Source: Chloroflexota bacterium (GTDB taxonomy: Bacteria; Chloroflexota; Anaerolineae; 4572-78; J111). Taken from it: a stretch of DNA of 64,000 nt. Each line of letters begins with the position of its first letter. Position 1 is the first letter of the stretch. Shown here piece after piece: positions 1 through 8,558 of the stretch. Location: the NCBI GenBank assembly GCA_016860845.1, contig BOKF01000043.1, forward strand, positions 1 through 64,000, given 5' to 3'. A model generated the notes under the pieces. It was not told the origin of the DNA and did not search any database. It saw only the letters and a list, made by a program, of their open reading frames with translations. The position numbers were made by a program, and so were the translations under genes.

Positions 1-846
1 GCCACATGGATGGCTGGGTTGCCAACGCACAAGAGCCAGCGGAAAGAAGATGGCTTCTTTTGTTCTCGATCGTTTATCAGAAAAATCACTGGCCGCGATC
101 CAGTCAATTCCTGCCTGAGCGCAAGCAACGTCCGGGGTGCCGCCGAGCGCCCCGCGACGAGGAAGTGCTGCACCTGTTAGCTAGAAAAGCAACGGCGGCT
201 GAGCCAGCACAACGGGGGAGAAGCTGAGGCAGAAACCCGCGACATGGTCAAAGCGCAGGTGATCAGCTATTGTGCCGTGATCGGGTCGGTCGATGAGCTT
301 GGGTCAATCCAATGGGCTAAGGCGGTGCGACGCTGCTTACCTCTGTACTGGAACAGCGTGGTCGTGGGCGACGGGGCAGAGTGGATCAACCGGATTTATC
401 AGCAATGTTACAATGACTCAGTCCGGATGATAGACTGGTATCACGCATGTGAACACTTAGCTGTTCTGGTTCAGCAGGCTTTTGGCCAAGGTAGTGAAAA
501 AGGTCAGTATTGGCTGAAAAATCGCGAAGCTAACTTATGGCGAGGCGAAGTGCATAAGGTTGTATGTAACTGCCATCGCCTAACTCCCTTTGAGCCCCGA
601 GACTAAAGACTGAGAAGCGAAACTACTTCCGCAAACACACCCAGCCTATGAACTATCTGGAGTTTTGTGAGATGGGCTTGCCAGTGGGCAGTGACGTGGT
701 CGTGCAAAGTCGGTTCAAGCGGATGGGCATGCGGTGGAGCTGCACGGGGGCTGAAAAGATGCTGGCTTTGTGTTGCAGTCCAGCAGCCGCCGCTGGGAGC
801 AGATTTGGGTGGCGTAATGGTCCTTCTCCTGTGGCAAACTCATCAT
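1..846 (+). pseudogene. Decayed ISKra4-like transposase
   Basis: The middle part (about 244-606) reads as a DDE transposase core with GDGAEWI and DWYHACEHL motifs typical of ISKra4-family transposases. After a stop at 604-606 the C-terminal part continues in another frame from about 630, with the family-like segment ending in GMRWSCTGAEKMLAL. The usual Gly-Ser-Gly...Val-Glu stretch before it is partly deleted (GSDVVVQSRF remains). The 5' part before 240 is in a different frame and poorly recognisable. Frameshifts, a stop and an internal deletion mean it cannot make an active transposase. The left edge of the element lies at or beyond the window start. Confidence 0.7.
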
Positions 847-878
847 AAATTTGATACACACCTGTTGGTAAGCCTACT

Positions 879-930
879 TTGACAAGGCAAGTTCAATATG
901 TTATGATATATATATATCAATATATTATAG
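879..930 (+). promoter_or_regulatory. Sigma70-type promoter with AT-rich operator-like palindrome before the first GntR gene
   Basis: TTGACA (879-884), a 17-nt spacer and TATGAT (902-907) form a near-consensus promoter. A perfect 14-bp palindrome of alternating AT, GATATATATATATC (905-918), overlaps the -10. It is followed by AATATATT and then TATAG. The string TATCAATATATTATAG (915-930) recurs almost exactly at 12190-12205, upstream of the THI5-like/ABC operon. I infer that these are binding sites for one or both GntR paralogs; the sequence alone does not prove it. Confidence 0.6.
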
Positions 931-1069
931 ATCTATCTCAGATTGGAGCAAGGTAGTTGGGCTTCTTGCTGTTACAACACAGATGCCTCCAGTCTAATTA
1001 AACCACTGGATGCCCTCATCGTGTGGTGGGCAAAGCAACCAGGATGGGCAGACAATTTTAAGGAGACTT

Positions 1070-1747
1070 ATGTCTCTACCACTACTGCCGGAAAACGGAG
1101 AATATACCCTTACGGAAAAAGTCTTTGAAGCTCTAAAAAAGGGTATCTTATCCCTAGAGATCAAACCTAGAGAGTATTTGGTGATTGGCGATGTGGCCAA
1201 AGAATATCATATTAGCCGTACACCAGTTCGCGAAGCCATGATTATGCTTGAAAAAGAGGGCTGGGTAGAGAATGATGGGCGAAGGGGGGCCAAAGTAACG
1301 GTTCCTTCAGCAAAGACTATTCTGGAGCTTATTGAAATCCAGGGGGTACTGGAAGGGTATATTGCCCGGCGAGCCGCAGAGCTTTTCTCCGAAGCTGACA
1401 TTCAAAGCGCAGAAGCTATTCTAAATGAAGCTGAGGAAGCAATACAAGTTGGTGATCATCAGTATGGCCGGCTGCTTGGAGAAAAATTCCATGCTTTCTT
1501 GGCTGAGAAAGTAGACAACCAACGCCTGCAGACCACCATTGAGCAGCTTGAAGAACATGTAAGGCGAGTCCGTCCTTTAATTTGGCATCAAGGCGAGGCG
1601 CCAATCGAACAATCAGCGGAACATCATCGTAAGATTCTGAATGCGATTAAAGAAGGGAACGCGGTCCAAGCGGAGAAGCTGATGTTTCATCATACGGTTT
1701 GGTTTGAAGAGGAACTGGCAGTCACTTTACGATACATGCTGGGCTAA
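1070..1747 (+). CDS. GntR-family transcriptional regulator (FadR/FCD type), copy 1
   Basis: This 225-residue protein has an N-terminal winged helix-turn-helix (about residues 12-75, with ISRTPVREAMIMLEKEGW as the recognition-helix region) and a C-terminal all-helical FCD-type ligand domain (about 85-215). The FCD domain contains LIEIQGVLEGYIARRAAEL and the metal-ligand-like HH pairs EHHRKIL and FHHTVW. FCD regulators usually bind small carboxylates or sugar acids and repress nearby catabolic operons. The ATG at 1070 is chosen because AAGGAG lies 7 nt upstream and because the paralog at 19393 starts with the same MSLP-LPEN sequence; an ATG 60 nt upstream is in frame but has no ribosome site. 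A strong promoter with a palindromic element lies at 879-930, so autoregulation is likely. Confidence 0.9.
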   Translation: MSLPLLPENGEYTLTEKVFEALKKGILSLEIKPREYLVIGDVAKEYHISRTPVREAMIMLEKEGWVENDGRRGAKVTVPSAKTILELIEIQGVLEGYIARRAAELFSEADIQSAEAILNEAEEAIQVGDHQYGRLLGEKFHAFLAEKVDNQRLQTTIEQLEEHVRRVRPLIWHQGEAPIEQSAEHHRKILNAIKEGNAVQAEKLMFHHTVWFEEELAVTLRYMLG

Positions 1748-1784
1748 GAGAGGTACAAATTACCCATAGGAAGGTTGGAAGATC

Positions 1785-2894
1785 ATGATCGAATATCAAG
1801 GTTCTATAAGAACAACTCATTCAAGGTTGGCCTCGACCCCAGTAGAAGCCCGTACGACCCTGGAAGAAGAAACTACACCTGAACGGTCCTTCCTTGCTCT
1901 GCTAGAAAGGATCATGGGTAGTTCCGCGACTGCTCCCCAAAAGTGGACCCCAGCCCCACCACCTTCCTTCGGCTCCAATGGGGAGGCTCTATTAGCCCAG
2001 TTCGACAGCTTAGAGATAACACCCCCACACCTGACCCTACTAAGGGAAGCGTTGCTTGTCTACGCCGCACTTGAGAATGCAGCTACAGCGGTAGAAGCGG
2101 AACGCCGTCGCCTCGCTGCACTGTTGCAAAGCAATGTGGCCGAGTCCCTCAACCTTCTTCTGTCCCAACCCAAAACTTATGAGCAAACTTTGGGCGCAAA
2201 CTCAACCATGCACAATATAGCCCTCTCTATGCTGACCAGCTTGGCCCGCCAAGTACTGCAACAGGTACACAACCTGGAAACCAATTTTTACCGTACCGTT
2301 CTGGAGACCTTGGGTCTGGAATCAGCCCTGGAAGCCCTGACCAATCAAGAGATGCGTGATCATAGCGTGGAAATTGGCCTGGTGTTGGAACGAATGCACG
2401 AGCGACTGCCGGCCCAAATTGAGCTAGCACTCTTTCGGGTCACCCAAGATACGATATATTGTGCCATTCGCCAAGCCCATGCTTCTCAAGTGAGCATCTG
2501 CCTGAAACGCTGCGACGGACAATTGATCTTCAATCTGGCCGATAACGGTATTTTAGTAACGGGTGAAGAAATATTGCCTACTACCCGCCAACGTATCCAA
2601 CAACTGGACGGCGCCATCGAGACACGTATCGGCCGGCGTCAAGGCTTTGAACTGACCATCAGCTTTGCCATCGAAGCACCCATTCAACTGACTTCTCGCG
2701 AGGCAGAAGTGCTCCAACTGTTGACTGAGGGCTTCAGCAACAAGGAAATTGCCAGACTACTGACCGTCAGCCCACGTACTGTCAATTTTCACCTGGACAA
2801 TATTTACTCGAAGCTAGGAGCCAGCTCGCGTACTGAGGCGGTCATCTATGCCCTGCGCCGCGGGTGGACCCGCCATAAAGTGACTAAATCTTAG
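1785..2894 (+). CDS. LuxR-type regulator with a degenerate histidine-kinase-like domain
   Basis: The 369-residue protein ends in a clear LuxR/NarL helix-turn-helix (residues about 303-360: LTSREAEVLQLLTEGFSNKE, then IARLLTVSPRTVNFHLDNIY). The middle (about 140-295) resembles the dimerisation and ATPase regions of NarX/LiaS-type sensor kinases: LETNFYRTVLETLGLESALE, then a helix ending in LFRVTQDTIYCAIRQAHAS and LADNGILV, close to the usual N-box and DNG motif. The phospho-acceptor His and most glycine-rich lid motifs are not evident. The N-terminal 140 residues are low-homology and helical. I read it as a one-piece sensor-regulator derived from a fused kinase and response regulator that has lost phosphotransfer. 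It starts 38 bp after the GntR gene, on the same strand. Confidence 0.75.
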   Translation: MIEYQGSIRTTHSRLASTPVEARTTLEEETTPERSFLALLERIMGSSATAPQKWTPAPPPSFGSNGEALLAQFDSLEITPPHLTLLREALLVYAALENAATAVEAERRRLAALLQSNVAESLNLLLSQPKTYEQTLGANSTMHNIALSMLTSLARQVLQQVHNLETNFYRTVLETLGLESALEALTNQEMRDHSVEIGLVLERMHERLPAQIELALFRVTQDTIYCAIRQAHASQVSICLKRCDGQLIFNLADNGILVTGEEILPTTRQRIQQLDGAIETRIGRRQGFELTISFAIEAPIQLTSREAEVLQLLTEGFSNKEIARLLTVSPRTVNFHLDNIYSKLGASSRTEAVIYALRRGWTRHKVTKS

Positions 2895-3067
2895 ATTTTG
2901 GCTGCCTAACGAGTAATCCAAACCGGCTTCTTATCCTCCTGGCTGCACCTATTTATTCAAAATCCCCCTGTTTAAATTAACAGGTAGCAACTGGTAATTT
3001 TACCATTCTGCCTGGGCCATTCAAGTGCTACAATGAAATAATCTATAACTGTCCCTATTAATTTGAA

Positions 3068-4112
3068 TATGAGTTACGCAGTTGGCTTAAAAGACATAGG
3101 CTGGGTGAGCTAAATAGGCCCGAACAGCATCACGAATAATGGAGGTTTTGGCTTCAAACCAACTGATGCCCTTAACAAAAGAATGAAATTCAAGACGCAG
3201 AAAAGCCCGCAAAGCCAGTTCAATGTGATTGCGTTGAGCCGTCGCTGACCGAGCCTGACAGCGTTCAATCCCGCAAAATTGTTTGATGCCTCGGTGATAG
3301 GTTTCGATCATCCAACTGAACTGAGTAAACTTGAGCCGGGTCAGGTCAGTCATCTGTAAGTCGTTGGTCGCCCAGTATTCAATGTGATTTTCTGTAACCA
3401 CAATCTTGAATACCTTGATGAACCCATAGCCCTTCAGATGAACAACCGTGCCAGTCGCCGCCACATTCACTGAAGCCAGTGACCGATTGCCGGTGTTGTC
3501 GGGATTGACCAATCGGTCAGCTTCCAGCCGGGTCAACCAGCGGCCAAAAAGACGGTTGACCCGTTTCAGATTGGCCAAACTGGCATACCAACTATCGAAA
3601 CAGACACATTCGGGCCGGAAGCCCCGTTCATGGGCGATTTGTAACATATCTCGAAAATGGTCATTCTTGGTCAAACCGTCGTGGGCTTTGTTGTAAATGC
3701 GATAATCAATCGGAATGTAGCGTTCGCCGTCGGTCCATAACAAGGTCACCAGATTGATGCCCAACACCACCCGTTTATGTTTGCCTGACCAATGCCGCGT
3801 GACCAACTCGATTTTGCGGCTATACAATTTGTCCAGCGTGCTGTCGTCGCCAATGAGCACCCCTTTGGTCGGATCAACCTGTTCTTTGGCTTCTTGCCAC
3901 AAACGGTCTGTGGTTGGTAACAACCGTTGGGTCAATCGAGTCACCGCATCGTGGGCTGGTCCTGTTTCTGGGTCTGGTTGCACCCGAGCTGCTTCTGTGC
4001 AGCTATAGGCTTGCTGCGTCCCGATCAGAAAATCAATGTAATCATATTCGTTTACTTTTGGTCTATTCATCCTTTGATTTTACAGCTATTTCATTCAACT
4101 GCGTAACTCATA
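3068..4112 (-). mobile_element. Intact IS701/IS4-like insertion sequence (1,045 bp)
   Basis: The ends are perfect 17-bp inverted repeats: TATGAGTTACGCAGTTG at 3068-3084 and its complement at 4096-4112. A direct repeat TTGAA flanks the element (3063-3067 and 4113-4117), which fits a 5-bp target duplication. If the element is IS701-like, a 4-bp TTGA duplication is an alternative reading. The single gene inside is complete. The element lies between the LuxR regulator and the sugar-type ABC operon and is oriented against them, so it may have displaced the promoter of the transporter. Confidence 0.9.
3087..4070 (-). CDS. DDE transposase of the IS701/IS4-like element
   Basis: This is an uninterrupted 327-residue transposase. 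Candidate catalytic acidic residues are the Asp in VLIGDDSTLD (about residue 94), the Asp in CVCFDSWYAS (about 160) and the Glu in WMIETYHRGIKQFCGIERCQ (about 255), which has the Y-x2-R spacing of IS4-superfamily enzymes. It fills most of the element between the 17-bp inverted repeats, which is normal for this group. There is no sign of decay, so it may be active. The exact IS family (IS701 or another IS4-superfamily group) needs a comparison against a curated IS collection. Confidence 0.85.
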   Translation of the reverse strand: MNRPKVNEYDYIDFLIGTQQAYSCTEAARVQPDPETGPAHDAVTRLTQRLLPTTDRLWQEAKEQVDPTKGVLIGDDSTLDKLYSRKIELVTRHWSGKHKRVVLGINLVTLLWTDGERYIPIDYRIYNKAHDGLTKNDHFRDMLQIAHERGFRPECVCFDSWYASLANLKRVNRLFGRWLTRLEADRLVNPDNTGNRSLASVNVAATGTVVHLKGYGFIKVFKIVVTENHIEYWATNDLQMTDLTRLKFTQFSWMIETYHRGIKQFCGIERCQARSATAQRNHIELALRAFLRLEFHSFVKGISWFEAKTSIIRDAVRAYLAHPAYVF

Positions 4113-4217
4113 TTGAATTGAAAGGAGGTAAATAATTGGGCAAATAGGAAATGTTTAATAAGCCATTAATAACTTTTGGTGCTAGTTTGCGGAGGCCTAA
4201 AAAGAGAGGAAAAGGAA

Positions 4218-5726
4218 ATGCATAAGAAGCAATGGTTTATCATGAGTCTTATTTTGCTTTTGCTGGCGTTGGTTGCAGCACAATGTGGGGCGCAACCAAC
4301 GGTAGATGCCGCTCAACTTGAAGCAGCCAATAAGGCTGTTGCGGCGGCTCAAGCGGAAGCCGAAACCGCCAAAGCTGAAGCTGAAGCGGCTATGAAAGAA
4401 GCCGAAGCGGCTAAGGCTGAAGCCGAAGCGGCCATGAAAGAAGCCGAAGCCGCCCAGGAAGGCGAAGTTGCCACTGCCGCAGGCGAAGCCGGTGCCGATG
4501 GTCCCGCCGTGGTTCACGTCATGACCGATGAAATCTCGCCCGAAAGCCAGGAATTTTACCGCAAGGCGGCGGCTGATTTCGAGGCCGAGCATCCAAATGT
4601 GAGCATCTCACTCGATTTTCAGGGCAACATGGATCAAGCCCTAGCTATCCGGGTTGCCGCAGGCGAACCCCCTGAAATTGCCAGCATGCAGCTTGAGCGT
4701 CTGCTATACTATGCCGATCGAGGACTGCTTGAGCCGGCCGATTGGTGGTTCGAGAAGCACGGGGACGACGTGGTCGAATTGGCCTCGATTCCCTATAAAG
4801 AGAAACATTGGGATATTCCCTATGCCTTAACCTCCGAAATGTGGTGGTATCGTAAAGACCTCTTTGATGAAGCGGGCATCGCCCGCCCTGAGACGTGGCA
4901 AGATATGCTGGCCGCCGCCAAGCACTTTAACGATCCAGGCAAGGATTTCTACGGTATCGCTATTGCGGGCGGTCCCGGTGAGTGGACAGCCTGGCATTAT
5001 GAGGTATTTCTGTGGCAAAATGGTGGCTACGTTTTTGATACTGATCTAAAACCCTTGGTTGATTCCAAGGAGTCTATTGAAGCCCTCAACTTCCTGAAGG
5101 AACTCTATCAATATTCACCTCCCGATGCCTCTACCTGGGAATGGTGGGATTCGATTGATGCCTTCGTGGCCGAGCGGGTAGCCATGTCTATGTATGGCGG
5201 CCGCCTGCTGGTCCACACGGCCAGAGATAACCCGGACCTGGCCCCTGTCACCCGGGTGATGGACCAACCGGAGGGTAAATTGCGGGCCGGCCCCTTGAGC
5301 CGCAAGTCACACGCCATCCTCAGCAACGCGCCGAACAAGGAGTTGGGGAAGGAGTTTCTCGAATTCATGATGCAGCCGGAATACCTGATACCTTTCTTAC
5401 GGACGGTGCCTATTCACCTGACGCCCCCCCTCATTTCCTATCGCAACAGTCCGCTCTATCTGGAGGATCCGCTCATCCAGAGCCACCTGGAGGATATGGA
5501 TGTTGTCTATGGGGCGGTTAAGTATGGCTGGAGCCTGGGGTGGGAATCTCCTAACCATCCCCCGAATCCGTACTCCGGCGCTCTTAACGCCGCCAATATT
5601 CTGCCCCAGATGATCCAAAAAGTGCTCCTTGAGGACGTGCCCCCGGAAGAAGCTACGGCCTGGGCCAAAGGCGAGATTATCAAACTACAGGAGAAGGTTG
5701 ACGCCGAACGGGCTGCCCAGCAGTAG
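4218..5726 (+). CDS. Extracellular solute-binding lipoprotein of a sugar-type (family 1) ABC importer
   Basis: This 502-residue protein begins with a lipoprotein-like signal (MHKKQWFIMSLILLLLALVA followed by AQC). Gln at the -1 position of the lipobox is unusual. Residues about 30-80 form an Ala/Glu/Lys-rich coiled-coil linker containing a 14-residue tandem repeat. The rest is a family-1 substrate-binding fold with EISPESQEFYRKAAADFEAE, WDIPYALTSEMWWYRKDLFD and EFLEFMMQPEYL. It should bind a sugar or other polar solute outside the membrane and feed the two permeases downstream. ATG 4218 is preceded by AGAGGAAAAGG; an in-frame ATG at 4176 would add 14 residues before the signal. No ATPase is encoded in this operon, so a shared MsmK/UgpC-type ATPase elsewhere is expected. 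Confidence 0.9.
   Translation: MHKKQWFIMSLILLLLALVAAQCGAQPTVDAAQLEAANKAVAAAQAEAETAKAEAEAAMKEAEAAKAEAEAAMKEAEAAQEGEVATAAGEAGADGPAVVHVMTDEISPESQEFYRKAAADFEAEHPNVSISLDFQGNMDQALAIRVAAGEPPEIASMQLERLLYYADRGLLEPADWWFEKHGDDVVELASIPYKEKHWDIPYALTSEMWWYRKDLFDEAGIARPETWQDMLAAAKHFNDPGKDFYGIAIAGGPGEWTAWHYEVFLWQNGGYVFDTDLKPLVDSKESIEALNFLKELYQYSPPDASTWEWWDSIDAFVAERVAMSMYGGRLLVHTARDNPDLAPVTRVMDQPEGKLRAGPLSRKSHAILSNAPNKELGKEFLEFMMQPEYLIPFLRTVPIHLTPPLISYRNSPLYLEDPLIQSHLEDMDVVYGAVKYGWSLGWESPNHPPNPYSGALNAANILPQMIQKVLLEDVPPEEATAWAKGEIIKLQEKVDAERAAQQ
4374..4457 (+). repeat. Two 42-bp tandem repeats encoding a charged helical linker
   Basis: Two consecutive 42-nt units (4374-4415 and 4416-4457) encode AEAEAAMKEAEAAK and AEAEAAMKEAEAAQ. 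They differ mostly at third positions. The repeat sits just after the lipid-anchor region of the binding protein and probably forms an extended helical stalk. The repeat number could vary between strains by slippage. Confidence 0.85.
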
Positions 5727-5802
5727 GATTTATCCTGGTGGTATAGTAGGGCCCAACCCTCTGGCAATAACCAACTGTGCCCCAATTCTTGCCCAGTTAC
5801 AC

Positions 5803-5846
5803 CATCATAAGGGCTGTTTCTCAGTCGCAGAACAGCCCTTGTGATG
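5803..5846 (+). promoter_or_regulatory. 16-bp intergenic hairpin between binding-protein and permease genes
   Basis: Positions 5803-5818 pair with 5831-5846 (16 bp, one G-U pair) around a 12-nt loop; the core is AAGGGCTGTT/AACAGCCCTT. There is no T-run after it, and the permease start (5860) follows within 14 nt. It is therefore better explained as an mRNA-stability or partial-attenuation element favouring the upstream binding-protein transcript than as a full terminator. Confidence 0.7.
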
Positions 5847-5859
5847 AGGGGAAATCACC

Positions 5860-6819
5860 ATGATAGTCGAGCAAGAAAGGAAACCAACACGGGTGTTACC
5901 CAAAGACAGGGTGGTGCCTGGGGTAAAGGGCCGCCGGCTCCGTTTTGCCGATGACCGCCTCTTTTTCTGGGTTTCATTCCTACCCACGGCTGTCATTACC
6001 GGGACGATTGTGCTCTTGCCGATACTCTATACCCTGATTCTGAGTCTATTTTCGCAGAATCCTTTGGTAGGTTCATCCGCCTTTGTAGGCCTTGATAACT
6101 ATGGTGAGTTGCTGCAAGACCCCGTTTTCTGGTTGGCCTTCAGGAATGGGATTATCTACGCTTCAGGTTCGACCATTGTCTCTACGGTAGTTGGAATTGG
6201 GGCAGCCCTGCTGCTAAATGAAGCATTTTGGGGGCGGGGCTTTTTGCGCGGGGTGGTCATTTTTCCTTATATTGTGCCCTCAATTGTGGTTGTCTTCATC
6301 TGGAAGTTCATGTTTAACAGTCGCGGCGTTGTCAACGACATCTTAACCCAGGCCGGCATCCTGGGAGAATTTATCCCCTGGCTGGGCGATCAGCGCTTTG
6401 CCATGATCACCGTTATCCTGATCTCTGCCTGGGCCTGGTTTCCTTTTGCCACGGTTAGTTTTCTGGCTGCCTTGCAAAACATCCCCACCGTTATTTATGA
6501 GGCCGCGGCCATTGATGGGGCTGGGTCATGGCGGCGCTTTATCGCCTTAACCCTGCCGCTCCTCACCCCGGTGCTCATCGTCGTCATCCTGATCCGTTCG
6601 ATCTGGGCCTTCCGCAATTTCGATATGATCTGGCTGTTGACGGGGGGCGGTCCCCTCAACAGTACCTACATCTTGCCGATTATGGCCTATCAGGAAGCCT
6701 TTGGTAAGTTTCGGATGGGGTATGCCACAGCCATTGCTACTTCGCTGATGATTTTTCTGAGTCTGCTGGCGTTTGTATATTTTTGGGCCTACTCAGCCTC
6801 TAAAAGAAACTCTTATTAG
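5860..6819 (+). CDS. Sugar-type ABC transporter permease, UgpA/MalF-like
   Basis: The 319-residue inner-membrane protein has about six hydrophobic segments. A soluble, basic N-terminus (residues 1-35) is followed by the first helix (TAVITGTIVLLPILYTLILS). The cytoplasmic coupling loop that docks to the ATPase is visible as YEAAAIDGAGSWRRFIALTL followed by LPLLTP (about residues 208-232), the canonical EAA motif. It pairs with the permease just downstream to form the import channel for the lipoprotein at 4218. The start lies 134 nt after the binding-protein stop, immediately behind a strong hairpin. Confidence 0.93.
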   Translation: MIVEQERKPTRVLPKDRVVPGVKGRRLRFADDRLFFWVSFLPTAVITGTIVLLPILYTLILSLFSQNPLVGSSAFVGLDNYGELLQDPVFWLAFRNGIIYASGSTIVSTVVGIGAALLLNEAFWGRGFLRGVVIFPYIVPSIVVVFIWKFMFNSRGVVNDILTQAGILGEFIPWLGDQRFAMITVILISAWAWFPFATVSFLAALQNIPTVIYEAAAIDGAGSWRRFIALTLPLLTPVLIVVILIRSIWAFRNFDMIWLLTGGGPLNSTYILPIMAYQEAFGKFRMGYATAIATSLMIFLSLLAFVYFWAYSASKRNSY

Positions 6820-6821
6820 CA

Positions 6822-7661
6822 GTGAGGTACAACTTGCGCAGGAACAAACTCGGTAGGCTATGGGTTTATCTCGGAATCCTTGCCCTTCTAATTATCATTG
6901 TTTTTCCTTTCTACTGGATGGTCTCCGCTTCTGTGAAGACCTTTGCCGAGGTTTCTATTGAGAGAACTTTAATTCCCCATCAAATCGTGTGGAAAAACTA
7001 CACGGATCTGTTCACCCAGACAAATATCCTGACTCACCTGGTCAACACTTTCTGGATTTCTGCCCTGACTACCATCCTGACGCTGTTACTCTCAACGATG
7101 ACGGGCTACACCATCACCCGCTATGATAGTGTTGGCGGCGAATTTGTGGCCAGATTTACCCTGTTTACCTACATGGCCCCCTCCATCGTGCTACTCCTGC
7201 CTCTCTACTTGGTATTGAAGGCGATAGGCCTCATCAATACTCACGCGGGGTTGATTAGCAGCTATTTGACATTCACCCTCCCTTTCGCCATCTGGATGAT
7301 GCGAGCATATTTCCAAACAATTCCCCAGTCCATGGAAGAGGCGGCGGTTGTTGACGGGGCTAATCGCTTTCAGGCCTTTTTTTGGGTCGTTATTCCCCAA
7401 GCCATACCCGGACTGATTTCAACGGCCACCTTTATCTTCATTATGTGCTGGAGCGAATTTTTATATCCTCTGGTCCTGATTAGCACCGATGACCTAAAAA
7501 CCATTACCGTCACCCTGGCCGCGCTGACCGGCGGCGGGCAGAATATCAAATTCAGCCTCCTTATGGCTGCCAGCACTGTCGCCACCTTACCCATCATTTT
7601 GATTTTTCTCTTTCTACAGAAATACCTCGTCCGCGGCTTTGCGGCCGGTGGTTACGAATAG
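6822..7661 (+). CDS. Sugar-type ABC transporter permease, UgpE/MalG-like
   Basis: This 279-residue membrane protein has about six helices. The EAA coupling motif MEEAAVVDGANRFQAFFWVV followed by IPQAIPGL (about residues 168-195) places it as the MalG-type partner of the preceding permease. Translation appears to begin at GTG 6822, two bases after the upstream stop, with basic residues RYNLRRNK before the first helix. The tight spacing suggests translational coupling. The operon seems to end after this gene or to read through into the NIF3-like gene 48 bp on. Confidence 0.92.
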   Translation: MRYNLRRNKLGRLWVYLGILALLIIIVFPFYWMVSASVKTFAEVSIERTLIPHQIVWKNYTDLFTQTNILTHLVNTFWISALTTILTLLLSTMTGYTITRYDSVGGEFVARFTLFTYMAPSIVLLLPLYLVLKAIGLINTHAGLISSYLTFTLPFAIWMMRAYFQTIPQSMEEAAVVDGANRFQAFFWVVIPQAIPGLISTATFIFIMCWSEFLYPLVLISTDDLKTITVTLAALTGGGQNIKFSLLMAASTVATLPIILIFLFLQKYLVRGFAAGGYE

Positions 7662-7709
7662 AACTTCCTCTTGGTACAAGAGGCTAAAATTTGAGGAGAA
7701 TATTAATCT

Positions 7710-8543
7710 ATGCGAGCAGTTGACCTACATGGCTGGATTGCCCAAATGGCCCCACCCCCGACGCCAGCGGATGAGGTGGATGGGATTATGGCCGGAAACC
7801 CGGAGGCCATCGTCACCGGCGTGGCCGTCACCTGGCTGCCCAATCTCGATGTTTTACAAAGAGCCGCGGCGAAGGGGTTGAACTTTATCATCGCCCACGA
7901 GCCGGTTTTCTACCATCATCCCTTCTATTACCCCTACGGCGACGAGTATCACGTACCGGCGACGGATTTGGCCCAAAAGAAAGCCACCCCGCCGGGGCAA
8001 GCGAAGCTTCGCCTCATCCAGGAACACAACCTGGTAGTCTACCGGCTCCACGATGGCTGGGATCAGTTTCCCGTTCATGGCATGGGCTACGCCCTGGCAG
8101 AGGTACTCGGTTGGAGCGAGCGGCGGATTGGGACCAACTATATCTACCAGTTGGAGCCTCTCGCCCTCAAGGATTTGGCTGCGCAAGTAGCCGGGAAACT
8201 CGGCAAAAGCGGCGTCCGTTTCGTGGGCAGCCCGGAGCGGGTTATCCAACGAGTCTCACTGGATTGGGGTAGTCCAGGTCCGATTGACATTGTGCTCAAG
8301 GCGCTGGCCCATCAGTGCGATGCGGCGCTCACCGGTGAGGTGGTGGAGTGGCGTGATATAGAATTTGCTCGTGACGCCGGGGTAACGCTCATTACTGCCG
8401 GGCATTGCGCAACGGAAACGCCGGGCATGTGCGCCTTTTATCGTTGGTTCAAACCGCAATGGCCCAACCTGCCGGTGGAATATGTGGATACTATCGATCC
8501 TGATGTCTATATAACCGTCACTCCCAAGACAGTACAACTTTAG
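7710..8543 (+). CDS. NIF3-like dinuclear metal-centre protein (DUF34)
   Basis: The 277-residue protein has the NIF3/YbgI/DUF34 pattern. It has an N-terminal GVAVTWLPNLDVLQRAAAKG segment, a metal site FIIAHEPVFYHH (about residues 60-72) where many members have HHP, a central HDGWD motif, and a C-terminal AGHCATETPGM segment (about 230-240) supplying the second His/Glu pair. NIF3 proteins form toroidal hexamers with a two-metal centre. Their reaction is mostly unknown, although some are linked to GTP cyclohydrolase I type 2 or general metabolite hydrolysis. The start has GAGGAG about 12 nt upstream. Its position before THI5-like and LLM genes suggests a hydrolytic role on a heterocycle-derived intermediate, which is inference. 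Confidence 0.85.
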   Translation: MRAVDLHGWIAQMAPPPTPADEVDGIMAGNPEAIVTGVAVTWLPNLDVLQRAAAKGLNFIIAHEPVFYHHPFYYPYGDEYHVPATDLAQKKATPPGQAKLRLIQEHNLVVYRLHDGWDQFPVHGMGYALAEVLGWSERRIGTNYIYQLEPLALKDLAAQVAGKLGKSGVRFVGSPERVIQRVSLDWGSPGPIDIVLKALAHQCDAALTGEVVEWRDIEFARDAGVTLITAGHCATETPGMCAFYRWFKPQWPNLPVEYVDTIDPDVYITVTPKTVQL

Positions 8544-8558
8544 TAGCGAGATTTCATT

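Noticed and set aside
4197..4592. Antisense ORF with Gly/Phe repeats opposite the binding-protein linker
   Set aside because: It is the mirror of the Ala/Glu tandem repeat on the coding strand and has no ribosome site or homology.
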